The notes under the pieces are model-generated. The model worked only from the letters and a program-made list of their open reading frames with translations, made no database searches and had not been told where the DNA came from. A stretch of 64,000 nucleotides of DNA from Pieris napi (Eukaryota; Arthropoda; Insecta; Lepidoptera; Pieridae). The translations under genes were made by a program, and so were the position numbers. The DNA is taken from NCBI RefSeq assembly GCF_905475465.1, contig NC_062245.1:4402001-4466000 (forward strand), given 5' to 3'. Of the stretch, positions 23,578 to 34,458 are shown in pieces (position 1 is the stretch's first letter; every line of letters begins with the position of its first letter).

Positions 23578-25042
23578 CTAGTTAAATTGTGCAATCACAG
23601 ATTGCCGGAATGCTAGACCTGTAGTAGATCTTTCATTGTTTCTGTGTTGTTCGACTTCTGGTGTTTGATCAGTAAGATCACCATCGTCATAAACATCCCC
23701 TCTCTGTATACCTATATTATGTAATACAGCACAAGCTATAATTATGTTGCTGGTATTTGTCAATTTTGATCGTAGTCCTCTCTGCAAACATGGAAATTTC
23801 TTTTTCCACACTCCGAAAAACCTTTCAACAATATTCCTAGTTCTCAATTGAGAATAATTATAATTATTGTCAGCTCTTGTTTGTGGATTCAAAAGTGGTG
23901 TTAACATGAAGTTCAGTGCTGGATAGCCGCTGTCACCTACTAAAACACCTTCTAGTTCACCATTTACCAGTCTTGCATACGCCTGGCTGTTTCTAAATAT
24001 CCTGCTGTCGTGTGAACTTCCAGGCCACCTAGTCACTATATCAAATATTTCGAGATCAGGCCCTATTATAGCTTGCACATTTACAGAAAAATACCCTTTT
24101 CTATTCCTGTATGCTTCAGAGTGGGTGATACCTCTGGGTCTATTAATTTTAATGTGGGTACAGTCAATAGCTCCGATTATATTATTTAGGCCATGGTGCG
24201 TATTAGATTTTCCTAATTCTTCAAACTTCCTTTTGACTGTGGTCATATTTCTTGGAAAATTCACAAATCTAGGAAGTAATTTACTCAACTCTGCGGAAAC
24301 TTTATTTACAATTAAGCACACTGAAGATTGGCTTATGCTGTTCAAATCACCACACACCATCTGTAATTTCAAGGAATAATTATTAGTTACATATATGTTA
24401 TGCTTCTGAAAGTCAGAAGACAAATGTCTTCAACCAGTGTGTCCTGCCAATGATGATGCATGGTGAAGAAACATCACTGACACTGGTTAAGCGAGCAATG
24501 GGGAGAGCTATGCTTGGTATTTCTCTGAAGGATCAAATTAGAAATGAGGTGATCCGTCAGAAAACAAAGGATACCAATATAGCTGTCTGTAAGGTGAACT
24601 GGCAATAACAATTTGTCCGATAGTGACCTAGAACAAGCAAAAATAGCATGGGACGCATTCTGGCCCACTGGACTGACAATCTGAAAGTACTGTCTATATC
24701 AAATCGAAAAACAATACATATTTATGACCACAATATTACCTGAAAACATCCAGTTGCATAAAACCTTAATGCAATAAGTATTTGCAATTGCGGTAGAATT
24801 GGCAATCCTCTGTTATTAAAAGGTTGTAAGTTTGTAATTATCAGTGGCAGGATCACATTTAGTACCGTGTGTTTAAAAAAACGGTACCTTCTTTTAAATT
24901 CATTCTCACTGTACAGCTCGAAAGGATTTTGGTTGTATTCGTTCCGAACATATAGCTTAGGCATACGGGGATTCATATCGGCTGCAGTTCCTAACGTTTC
25001 AATGTTTTCTATTGAAGTTAGAACTCTCTCTATATTCTCCAT
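23578..25042 (-). CDS. Harbinger DDE transposase, HARBI1-like (2 exons)
   Basis: Proposed exon 1 is 25042-24740 and exon 2 24360-23578 (donor GTAATA, acceptor AAATTACAG), both in phase 0, giving 361 residues, close to HARBI1 length. Exon 1 has RRYRFFKHTV and LPILPQLQILIALRFYATGC, the usual helix-turn-helix region. Exon 2 continues with GDLNSISQSSV and the DDE_Tnp_4 catalytic core: first Asp in GAIDCTHI (about 167), second in VLVGDSGYP (about 244), Glu in RNIVERFFGVWKKKFP (about 280), and HDSRIF between the first two. All three catalytic residues are present and there is no stop or frameshift. It cuts and reinserts the element. ATG at 25042 is chosen because it is the first in this frame. The intron holds an antisense RTE fragment. 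Confidence 0.9.
24419..24690 (+). repeat. RTE fragment inside the transposase intron
   Basis: On the plus strand it reads VFNQCVLPMMMHGEETSLTL then RAMGRAMLGISLKDQIRNEV and IRQKTKDTNIA before a stop near 24606. This is the C-terminal part of an RTE reverse transcriptase, missing some bases. It lies wholly within the intron 24361-24739 and runs antisense to the transposase. Confidence 0.8.
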
Positions 25043-25611
25043 TGTCACTTTCGATATTGAAAATTCGTATCAAAGCCAAAACACAAAACGTCACAGTCCT
25101 TCAGGAAAGCGTAGGTCTTAAGTAGGTATACGGGATCGGTACAGGTCCAAGTCACAAAGCCAGTCGTTGTTTTAATAAATATTTATATGCTCAAACAAAC
25201 AGAAACAGAGAAGTGAAAAAGCGGTTGAAACTTTTGAATTGTTGATACAAGTTCTCTGTTGCTGTTGCCAAAACAATGCGATCCGTTCTACGTAACAAAA
25301 TTATTGCCATCTTTAAATACATTTTCTTAAGGTTACTCGTAAATTTCTAGTTATTGCAATAATAAAATAAATAAATACATAAATAACAATAAATTGAAGA
25401 TATATGTGTACCGTTTTAGATGTTTAAATATTTGTTATTGTTTACTTTTTTAAAGGATAATAAACAAAGTATTGCATGAAATGAAACATCAATTTGTATT
25501 TTGACATTTGCTGTCTTAGCTTGGGCTTAGCTTAATCTAACCGTTAAAATGTCTATAAATACGAAATCATAGTTTAACCTTAGTGTACACTAAGCAAAGT
25601 TTTTCGTAAGG

Positions 25612-25653
25612 TAAGTCTGAGCAAAGTCCAAGTGCGGACTATAGATCTCACCC
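25612..25653. repeat. Harbinger right terminal inverted repeat
   Basis: Reverse complement of 21622-21663 with two mismatches; followed by GTA. Confidence 0.93.
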
Positions 25654-25656
25654 GTA

Positions 25657-26187
25657 GTGTTTATTCAATGTCACAGAAATACTAATTACTAATATATACT
25701 TAAAAGTGAAAGATATTATCAACGATTCTCCGTCTATTTTTTTTTTTAGATTGTGTGAAATTCCCAACTCAGTTGATGGTATACTATAGTGTATATTTTA
25801 AGATGATTGATGTATTCTGGACTTATTCACATATTTTTATTTATGAATATTTTCAATCTAATATTTTTATTATATAGGTGATCAGACTATCTGTGCCTGA
25901 AATGGCCTTACGACAAAAAGCTTTACTTTACATTAACTGATTGATGGTACACAGCTGAAGTTCAAACACACAACTTCAGGGTTTAGAATCGCAAATAAAT
26001 CTCGATCTATAGGATAAACAAAAATGAGGAAATATCAAAGAATAAGCGAGGAAGGTTAGCTTTGGCAAAACATAAAAAATATTCTGTGTTTTTTCCCGCC
26101 TTACCCAATATATGTATTTGTTTGTGTAGGAAAATACTGCTTAAGGGCGGAAACAGCAAAGCTCATCAATATTTGCTGTTATTAAAT
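25657..26187. other. Noncoding, AT-rich
   Basis: No gene or repeat recognised. Confidence 0.3.
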
Positions 26188-26308
26188 GTTCTTAATAATA
26201 AAATCCTAATAGGCCGGCGACGCATTTGCGCTCACTTGGCAGTGAGTGCCTATAGGCGGCGGTATCACTTAACATCAGGTTTGAGTCCTGTTCTTTAAAA
26301 AAAAAACG
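26188..26308 (+). repeat. LINE tail, family C1, short
   Basis: TAGGCCGGCGACGCATTTGC and GCGGCGGTATCACTTAACAT then poly(A); the last ~110 bp of family C1. Confidence 0.65.
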
Positions 26309-27357
26309 AAATTGAGTTAATAAATTGAAGCTTCAAGATGGCAATAGGTTTTTTTTAATAAAGAGGGGGTGGTTTGAATGAAAAATTGCTAAATTAACAT
26401 AAACGCGAACGAAATCACTGCATACATAAATTACGATGATAGGTTCTTCTTTCAAGTAGAGCTATTAAATAAATCCATTCACATATTCACAGATTATATT
26501 GATAGAAAAGTCAAGACGATAAATTCATTCAGAACTTATTATATAAAGGTTCGCATTGAATATGCTTCATAGTTGCAGGTAACTTATTGGTTTTACATAA
26601 CTATGAGTCTGCGTTTGGCATCGGAGCTAATCGCATTCTTAAAGGCTTAAGCGATTGATACTGCGTAAAATCGAATATCCGATATCGATGCAAAAGAAGG
26701 CGTGGTTATTGTATGTATATATGAGTCGTAACAACCACGAGTTATATTTTCATATACGACAAGTATAATTTGGGTAAAAGATTTTACAAAATAATACAAT
26801 GGGGACATAAGAGCTTGCGGGTCAACCCACAACGGTAAACACATTTGCTCCAAATCATTATGTACCCCAGACCTTTAGGAAGGAATGGGTTTAAAATTAT
26901 AACGGAATACAATTTTGTCCTTAGCTAATAAAAATATCTAAAATTGCTTTTATGTTTTAGAAGCAAGGGTTACCTTTGACCTTTCGTCGAAATAAAAACG
27001 CCAAACCAAAGCTATTTCCTCTTGTCTATTGCCGTGAATAAAACTGATACGAAACAGAAACGAACTTTATGAGAAGTTTAATGCTTGATAACAAAATTTG
27101 AGATTTTTATAGGGTTGTCGCTGACAAAATTTATGCTAAAATTACTCCGAATTCATAAAGTTTCTCTGAACCTTAAACAGGTGTTGAATGTGTGTTGTAT
27201 ACCTTAATAATAATAATATACGCTACATCTTTATGTTCTATAAGAAATTTAAAAAAAAAAAGGATATTCAGGTTGTTTAAATTCTTTGTCTGCGTAATGA
27301 TTGCAACCTTAAATCAGTGTAGAGAGAATTAATCCTTGCTTTTATAATATACTTATA
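26309..27357. other. Noncoding, AT-rich
   Basis: No gene or repeat recognised. Confidence 0.3.
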
Positions 27358-28891
27358 ATCCGGTCAAATTAGACTAAAAAATAGGGGTAAGGTTACAATA
27401 ATTCGCACTTGGCTGAATATTGGTAGGATTGCTCAATACACTATTATAAAGGAAATGTGAAAAGTCCTCATCGATCCGGCACGTGCAAAAAAATTTACTC
27501 CGGCTCAAAGATCACAAAAATGGGTTTTTCGCGATTTTCAGCAAAATGGTAAGTTTTATCATAAAATTAGTTGAGACAAAAATTGTAGATCAGATAATTA
27601 TCTATAAAAAATGTCTAAATACTTTTTTTCCTAAGAGCCACCGTTTTTGAGATATCACGATTCAAAAAGTTGAAAGAGTTGTAATCGACATAATATGTAC
27701 ACCATGTATCACCAAGTACACCACTGAAGCCGTAATACAAGCAAAAATATCGCTCTAACAACAACAAGAAGTTATCACCAACGGAATTCGCTTTCTTCTC
27801 GCTATGTATAGAGCTCCTAAAAAAATTACGTGCTTAGATAAATTCAGATATGCATGTTTCGAAAAAATACTCGAAATAAAAAACAAGTGCAGTTAGCATG
27901 TCTTCCTCGAACCTCAGCGGCTGCTCATCAACATCTTTTTCGGGTATATTACCAAGTTCAAGTGTGGCTTGGTAATCAGTTAGACCCAAAAGACTGGGGT
28001 TGGAAGTTGGTCGACAATTCATTAGAGCCAAACTTTACTTCCACCTGCACCAGAAAAACTACTATACACCATTTTTTGCAACTGTAAAAAGGGATGTAGT
28101 GCTAAATGTGGTTGCAAAAAAGTTGGACTGTTTTGTTCTGTAGCATGTACAAACTGTCAAGGCCGGTCATGCTCCAATGTTGAATTGCCAACAATTGAAG
28201 ATTCATTTGATGTTGACGAAGAGACATGCGATGTGTCATTATTGGGACAAAGTATTAACACCCAGAATGAAGTACATAAAGAAGAAGACGAAGAAGGAGA
28301 AGAAGGAAAAGGAAGAGAAGAAGAACAAGAACAAGAGAAAGCAGAAAATAATGATGATTTAGATTCAGACGGATAAATTTTCTTATTTTTTGTAATTTAC
28401 ACCCTTTCATCATTTTCAACCCTTGTCAATATCTACAGTTATTCAATAGTTTCAAATTAAACAGAATCATAAAAGATCAGTGGAATAGGCCTACCGGGGA
28501 AACCACATTAAAAAAAAAAGCGCTAAGTACACTACCTCAAAGGTGGCGTGGAAACGTGTGCATATTATGACGATTACAATTCTTTCAATTTTTTGAATCG
28601 TTATATCTCAAAAACAGTGGCTTTTAGGAAAAAAGTATTCAGACACATTTTTTATAGATAATTATCTGATCTACAATTTTTGCCTCAACTAATTTTATGA
28701 TAAAACTTACCATTTTGCTGAAAATCGCGAAAAACACATTTTTGTGATCTTTGAGCCGGAGTAAATTTTTTTGCACGTGCCGGATCGATGAGGACTTTTC
28801 ACATTTCCTTTATAATAGTGTATTGAGCAATCCTACCAATATTCAGCCAAGTGCGAATTATTGTAACCTTGGATGTCTAAATTGACCGGAC
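27358..28891 (+). mobile_element. DNA element with ~340-bp terminal inverted repeats
   Basis: 27358-27700 and 28556-28891 are inverted copies of each other, about 340 bp each and clearly over 90% alike by eye (for example CAATAATTCGCACTTGGCTG near each end). TATA directly flanks both ends (27354-27357, 28892-28895), a possible target duplication, though TATA is palindromic. The interior holds a broken cysteine-rich gene and no transposase I recognise. The ends start about ATCCGGTCAAATTAGAC. Superfamily not determined. Confidence 0.75.
27700..28376 (+). pseudogene. Cysteine-rich protein gene of the long-TIR element, frameshifted
   Basis: Pieces in three frames line up as one protein: ITKYTTEAVIQ; FLLAMYRAPKKITCLDKFRY; LACLPRTSAAAHQHLFRVYY then QVQVWLGNQLDPKDWGWKLV; then APEKLLYTIFCNCKKGCSAK and CGCKKVGLFCSVACTNCQGR. 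It ends in a very acidic tail and TAA at 28374-28376. The last third is a CxCKKGCxxxCGCKKxxLFCSxxC motif reminiscent of tesmin/CXC zinc-binding repeats. I know similar ORFs as repeated arthropod proteins of unknown role. An in-frame stop near 27756 and two frame slips (near 27870 and 28035) make it a pseudogene. Function unknown; DNA binding is inference only. Confidence 0.6.
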
Positions 28892-28895
28892 TATA

Positions 28896-29730
28896 ACAAC
28901 ATTTTTAACATATCAAAAGTTATTATAAAACTTTCCAACTTGCTAAATAAATTTAACAATAAAATTGTTACGTGTAAAGTAAATTAGATATTTAAAATAT
29001 ACTTAAGACGATTTCAAATGATCAAAATAGTTAAATCAATAATTTCTTTATTAATATATATTATATTTATAAATAAATTATTGTATGTTATATTTCTTTA
29101 TTAATAACTTTTATATGAATGAGAAGTTTGAAAGCATTGAAATTCTATACGGCAAGTTTTTGGATGCAAACTGTAAATCCCTATAAATATTTTATTAACT
29201 TAAAACTACTCGTATGTGACAGCCCTGTTGCACGAGTACTCTATCTATTGACTCCATTAAATTTTGTCCGTTATAAGTTGATTACATTTTCATAGGTTAA
29301 AAGTATATTTGACATTGTTTCCGTTCCATCTTGTTTTTGGTTTATTAGCAACAATATATATGTCGGAGCAATGGCATTGCTGTCAGCTGCCATTGTCATT
29401 ATATGTCACAGCGCTCATAAATATCAACGTCAAACTCTTATTAGTTTAAAACATTAATACTTGTGCTTTATTCAATTTACCAATATTACTTCCCTTAATT
29501 TCTCCACGTCCTTGCCCGGAATACACATTCAAACATAAACAAAGCACAGTTTCACCTATATATATACAAAAAATATAACAAAGTATAAATGTATTTATAA
29601 TAAATTCCAAGTTCTAAGATTCATTGATCATTATAATATATATTTAATATAAAGGAAGAATAACAAAGCCAATATTAATTAAATATACCAGAGTTTTTAA
29701 ACATTTTTTTATTACATAGATATATTAAAG
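28896..29730. other. Noncoding, AT-rich
   Basis: No gene or repeat recognised. Confidence 0.3.
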
Positions 29731-30075
29731 AGCTATTACGCACTGTCGACTTGTCGCCGGCGACTCGGTCACTTCGGCGACCAAAACATAGGCAACTAGG
29801 CAGGAGACCAAGCCGAGCGACAGTATTCCAAGTACATTCGTATATATACGTCCAGTCGTTACGACAGTTGCTCGCAGTGTGAATGCTTCCATTTGAAGCC
29901 GTGCTCCTATTGGTCGCCAGCGACCGGCAGTCGCTTGTGTGTCGCCACGACGCGGCGAGTCGCCCAGTCGCTTGGGCGACCGACGACCAAGTGCGTAGAC
30001 ATCTATTTAAACTGTAGAAACTCAAAGTCGCCAGCGACAGAGTCGCCGGCGATAAGTCGACAGTGCGTAATAGCT
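29731..30075. mobile_element. GC-rich MITE, 345 bp
   Basis: 34-bp inverted ends (AGCTATTACGCACTGTCGAC then TTGTCGCCGGCGAC) differ at one base. The inside is unusually GC-rich for this window and repeats GTCGCC(G/A)GCGAC in both orientations. No protein-coding potential. A clean target duplication was not found. Confidence 0.7.
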
Positions 30076-30454
30076 TTAAATATCTATTTGCTGGTAATTT
30101 GTGTTATAATCTGAAGGTATACGATACATGACTGAGTTACGTAAATAGTTTGTATTAGACCGAGGAAATTTAAATAGTTGGGTTTGCCTTGTATTGTATG
30201 AAGAAGGGATGTGAAATAGTAAAAGCGACAATAAGTCAGGATAGTCAACTAAACCGTTGCAAATAGCGTGTAAAAACATAAGGTGTGCCTTGGTGCCACA
30301 GCAATGTTTTGAGAGAGCATGCTTTATTATAGTTAATTATATTGTATTCTTATAAGATACATTATTTATTTGGTAAGTATATTTGCTTTGGCTTCACGTT
30401 GCGAAAAGGAGAATGTACTTAACATTATTAATAAACTGAACCTTTATAAAGAAA

Positions 30455-30781
30455 ATAGCTGACCCCGACAATCGTTGTTTTGCTATGTATATTATTTCTA
30501 AGAAACATTGATTTAGGTCAATAAAAATAACTATCTACAATAATAAAAAATAGGGGTTAATCGTAGTAGGGTGAAAATTGGAGTTTAGTAGAGTAGAGTA
30601 GAGTTGAATGTATTTTTGTATTTTGTATCATAAAAAAATTAAAACAAATGAAAAACCCCTTATTAAGTAATAAATTTGAAATAAAGATAGTAGCCGATTC
30701 TCATACTTACTGAATATGCATATAAAAATCGGTCGAGCTGTAGAGCTGAATGAGTATTGGAACGGACATTGTGACACGAGA

Positions 30782-30786
<5 letters not shown>
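30455..30786 (-). mobile_element. Decayed Helitron, family B
   Basis: Shares AATAGGGGTTAATCGTAGTA and the GACACGAGAAT start region with 10060-10335. The terminal CTAG has mutated (reverse complement reads AGCTATTTTC). Confidence 0.55.

Positions 30787-30815
<29 letters not shown>
30787..30815. repeat. (AT)n microsatellite
   Basis: About 14 AT units directly after the Helitron remnant, as is common at the AT-rich 5' ends of this family. Confidence 0.9.
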
Positions 30816-30816
<1 letters not shown>

Positions 30817-31863
30817 CTGATAGACTGTATGTCGATTTTAGAAAATTAATGTGGTTATATGAGTGTGGTTAAAAATTAATAATATCATATAATTTTTATC
30901 ATTTTCGGATGTATATTGGTTATCACTCAAAATGTCTGCGTGTTTACAGATAAAAATTCACTGTTTGGTACACAAAGGTCATCAAATTCATTTAAAATTA
31001 TAATAATGTTGAATACGAAATGATATTTAAGAACCAACGAATTATATTATTAAAAAGCTTCTGGATATATCTGGATTAACTTATCTCCATAACTATAAAC
31101 TATAAAGTACTTTGGGCCTAAGTTTAACAATCGTAGGTTTTCCGCTAGACCAGTTTCGTCCCCACCTAACTTCTAGTTTTATCAGTGCCCTGATTGGTTA
31201 ACGCATATAGGCAGAAGTTTTTGTAATGAATTTCCGATGGATAATACGTCTGCCCCCTCAAAGAGCTACGGGATAAACAATTGAATGTGTTTTTAATCTA
31301 TTAACTATAGCAGGGCGAACATATAATCTAAAGTTGAAATCATTTCCATAATAATGATAGTCAATTTTTTTTTCCAAAACTAAAAAATCTAGAAAATCTT
31401 CTTACGCTGTCCTATGCTCAAACCGGAAGTATTCTTCTTGTGCAACAGTAGTTTAATGATAAAATTGTAAGAATTATGTAGAATTTATTACGTCAAGTAC
31501 CTAAATTCATTCATGTATCAAATCGAAGAGACTAGCTCCATAGGCAATCCTAGTGTTGGGTCTAGTGCACTTTGTCTTTCAACTATGCATCCTTCAATAT
31601 TATGTGTAATAAAGATTTTATTTCGTTTTGATGTTGAAAACATTGTTGTATGTAATCTATTTCATATTTGACAGTTTTCGTAGTTACTTGTCTACTTTAG
31701 ATACTTTTTATCTTCTATTTATTAGAAATAACATCACTATATTTTTATCAGATATAGATACTTAACCGTTCCGTTGTTCGTCAATGTAAAAGATATCACG
31801 AAAATATGTGTCTGTGTCATGCTGAGGCTCAGTTTCTTAGTCTGAATTGTTGTATATCATTAT
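30816..31863. other. Noncoding, AT-rich
   Basis: No gene or repeat recognised. Confidence 0.3.
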
Positions 31864-32592
31864 TATTAGTAGGCCTTTATTGCTGACACCCAGTACAATA
31901 TAATAACACTTCTTTAAGCTACATAAAAAAACACCTTATCTATATATATAAAAGAAAGTGTGTTTGTTACAACACTTATAACTCGAGAACGGCTGGACCG
32001 ATTGCCATCGTTTTTGATTTGTTGGATTTGTTTCCGTCCCGAATAGCAGAATAAGCATAATAAAATATCGGATAAGTTAACGAATAACAATAAATAAATT
32101 AATTAATTTTACGAATGCAAAAACCATATGGTGCCATCTGTTGACAAAACTACGCATCATTTTACGTCGAATTCGTGTCAGTTCAAGAAATTCCAATCTT
32201 GAGGTGAATGAGGAGATGCATAACCATGCTTTGATCCTGATCAAAAGATGTTGGATATCAGAAAGTGCTTAACATGCAGTATCGCCATATTGACGCTAGA
32301 GAGAAGATGCCTAATGTGTAAAACTGCCATTCTTCTTTCGCAATGGCAAGCAATAAAACATTTCTGTATTTGCAAAAAAGTTGTATTAATGTAATACTTA
32401 ACATTAATAAAATCCTAAAATAAGTTAAATTAAAGTAACAACGATATTATAAGGTGGTAGGGCGGAACGAAGTTAGCCAGGTCAGCTAGTAATACATAAA
32501 TAAAACTTAATCTAATACGTCACTTGACCCGTTTTAGGTAGTCAGCGTGTCCTGTGACACATAGACCTCTTCCAGCTGTTTCTTGTTGTGTA
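31864..32592 (-). repeat. RTE 3' end, split by a Helitron
   Basis: Minus strand 32592-32490 resembles the C-terminus of an RTE reverse transcriptase (KQLEEVYVSQDTLTT), and 31938-31864 its untranslated tail (TCAGCAATAAAGGCCTACTA). The two parts are separated by the Helitron at 31939-32488. The match is short. Confidence 0.45.
31939..32488 (+). mobile_element. Helitron, family A-like (550 bp)
   Basis: TC start (TCTATATATATAAAAGAAAG) after a host A. End GGCGGAACGAAGTTAGCCAG then GTCAGCTAG before a host T. The inner ACTCGAGAACGGCTGGACCG and CCCGAATAGCAGAATAAG recall family A. No Rep/helicase gene. Confidence 0.85.
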
Positions 32593-33323
32593 TAGATAGC
32601 ATTATTTAATCTATTATTCTGGGATTTGACCACTCGGTCGTTTCGACCTTTATAATATCTGTAAAAATATCAATATTTTTCCAAGAAACAAAAAACAGAT
32701 GCGAACATAACCTACATTTAAAAACACTTCAATTGTTTAGATTATCTCGATAAATCTATTGTAAAATGTAAACAACGGGTAGTAGATTACGTTTAGTGGT
32801 CTGCTTATATTGTATTACAAAACTGCATGAGTTTTAAATTTATAAGTGCCAGCTTAGGTGGAAATTCAGCTACATCTATTATGTATATATTATTTTAAAT
32901 GGCTTTAAAAAAAATATGTATTTTTTAAAGAAAAATTTATTCAAAAATTTAAAATTATGTCAAATAGTTGTAAATTTATAATAATACATAACTTTAATCC
33001 GGTAAAAAGCGTTTTTCTTTAAATGTGTAAAGGTTATGTTAATAAAAGACAATACTATGTATTTTTTAAATTTAATTATTTGGTGCCCAAAAATTGTGTA
33101 AAAAATAAATAAAGCTTTAAGTCAATGGACCGTAGTACAAAAACAATTACAAATATGTAATTTGAAACGAATAAAGAATTTGATCTAGCATCCAGTTCTA
33201 TGATCATGGCATATAGCCCTCCCAAATATTAAAATATTATACATGATGATAAATAAAGCCATTTTTATATATGTTTCGTAAACAATTTATTTACATATCT
33301 AATACACAAGTAAGTGCAGAAGA
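32593..33323. other. Noncoding, AT-rich
   Basis: No gene or repeat recognised. Confidence 0.3.
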
Positions 33324-33475
33324 ACAGTGTTGGCCTCAGTGTGCGACCTGAGATCGTAGGTTCGTTCCCCGGCTGTGCACCAATGGACTTTCTTTCTATG
33401 TGCGCATTTAACATTTCGCTCGAACGGTGAAGAAAAACATAGTAAGGAAACCGGCTTGCCTTAGTCACTAGCCTG
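33324..33475 (+). repeat. tRNA-derived SINE, family 1, 3'-truncated
   Basis: GTTGGCCTCAGTGTGCGACC, B-box-like GTAGGTTCGTTCCCCGGCTG, then TGTGCACCAATGGACTTTCT and CTCGAACGGTGAAG. Confidence 0.75.
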
Positions 33476-34186
33476 TTCTATATATGATGATAAGCCGAAA
33501 ATGTTGACTTCATCACAAAGAGTACGTATTAAAAGAGCTCTATAATAACATATAAACTTAACAAATGAAGCTTACATAATGTAATACTAAAAGCCACTCT
33601 AACCAAGAACTGATATCTTATAAAATTCATTGAAACGCCGCCTTCAGTCTGAACCATTGCTTTATTATTTTCTAGTTTCCCTTCCCTAGTCATAAAATTA
33701 TATCATAACAAACGGCAAACGAAGTTTTAGTATTTTTTAGTTAGTATAAAAAGTTGTTGGATAATATAAATAACAAACTTATAAGTTTCCAAAAATAGAT
33801 TGGTTTTAATGTATTTATCTTTTATTTTATGTTAAAAGATCCCTTTACATAAAGTAATCGATAAATATGAAACAGGTTTGACTTCAAAAAAACTTTGTTC
33901 AAACTATCGAACGTCCAAAGAAATAGAATGTACTTATTGTACAATGTATGTAGATAAGACCAATCAATTACATAAGCAGTTCTTAGGAATTCGTTTCGGA
34001 ATATAATTTACAATGGCATGAGACACACGAAGAATTTTAAATAAATATAGTTATTTTAAATTCAGAGAATCTTTGAATTTTAATAAAAATCTTGTTTCGA
34101 CTCTATAATAACCTTTTTAATTTTCGAGGAAATTTCAGCTTTGATGAAGAAATTAAAATTTGTTACGAGGTATTCAGTATCTTGTG

Positions 34187-34458
34187 CAGAGTCGGGTTTC
34201 AACGTGCGACTCTCATCCCTGGGGTCATGGGTTCGATACCCAGCTGTGCACCAATGGACATTCTGCCTATGAACGCATTAAAACTCGGTCGTACGGTGAA
34301 GGAAAACATCGTGAGGTAACCGGCACTCTTAGACACGACGACGACGAAAAAGTTGACGGTGTGTGTCAGGCACAGAAGGTTGATAATTTCAATAAGGTGT
34401 ATTGATCACGAAACAGACACAGAAATCTGAGGCTCAGACTTAAAAGGTTGTAGCGCCA
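34187..34458 (+). repeat. tRNA-derived SINE, family 1, near full length
   Basis: tRNA-like head with B-box GGGTTCGATACCC, body CTGTGCACCAATGGACATTC and CGTACGGTGAAGGAAAACAT, middle TTGACGGTGTGTGTCAGGCA, end AGGTTGTAGCGCC. Best reference copy of this family in the window. Confidence 0.8.

Larger units (their letters stand above)
21622..25653 (+). mobile_element. Complete PIF/Harbinger transposon, 4032 bp
   Basis: 42-bp terminal inverted repeats (starting GGGTGAGATCTATAGTCCGC) differ at two positions. The 3-bp sequence GTA flanks both ends (21619-21621 and 25654-25656), matching the 3-bp duplication of this superfamily. Inside are two converging genes: a Myb/SANT-like protein on plus and a DDE transposase on minus, whose 3' ends are 48 bp apart. 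This is the standard two-gene Harbinger layout. Both frames are intact after splicing, so the copy could be autonomous. Confidence 0.93.

Noticed and set aside
30787..30815. CRISPR or other array-like repeats
   Set aside because: Simple (AT)n microsatellite; no spacer-repeat structure anywhere in the window.
33265..33468. Minus-strand 67-codon frame
   Set aside because: Lies in SINE family 1; shadow of repeat sequence.
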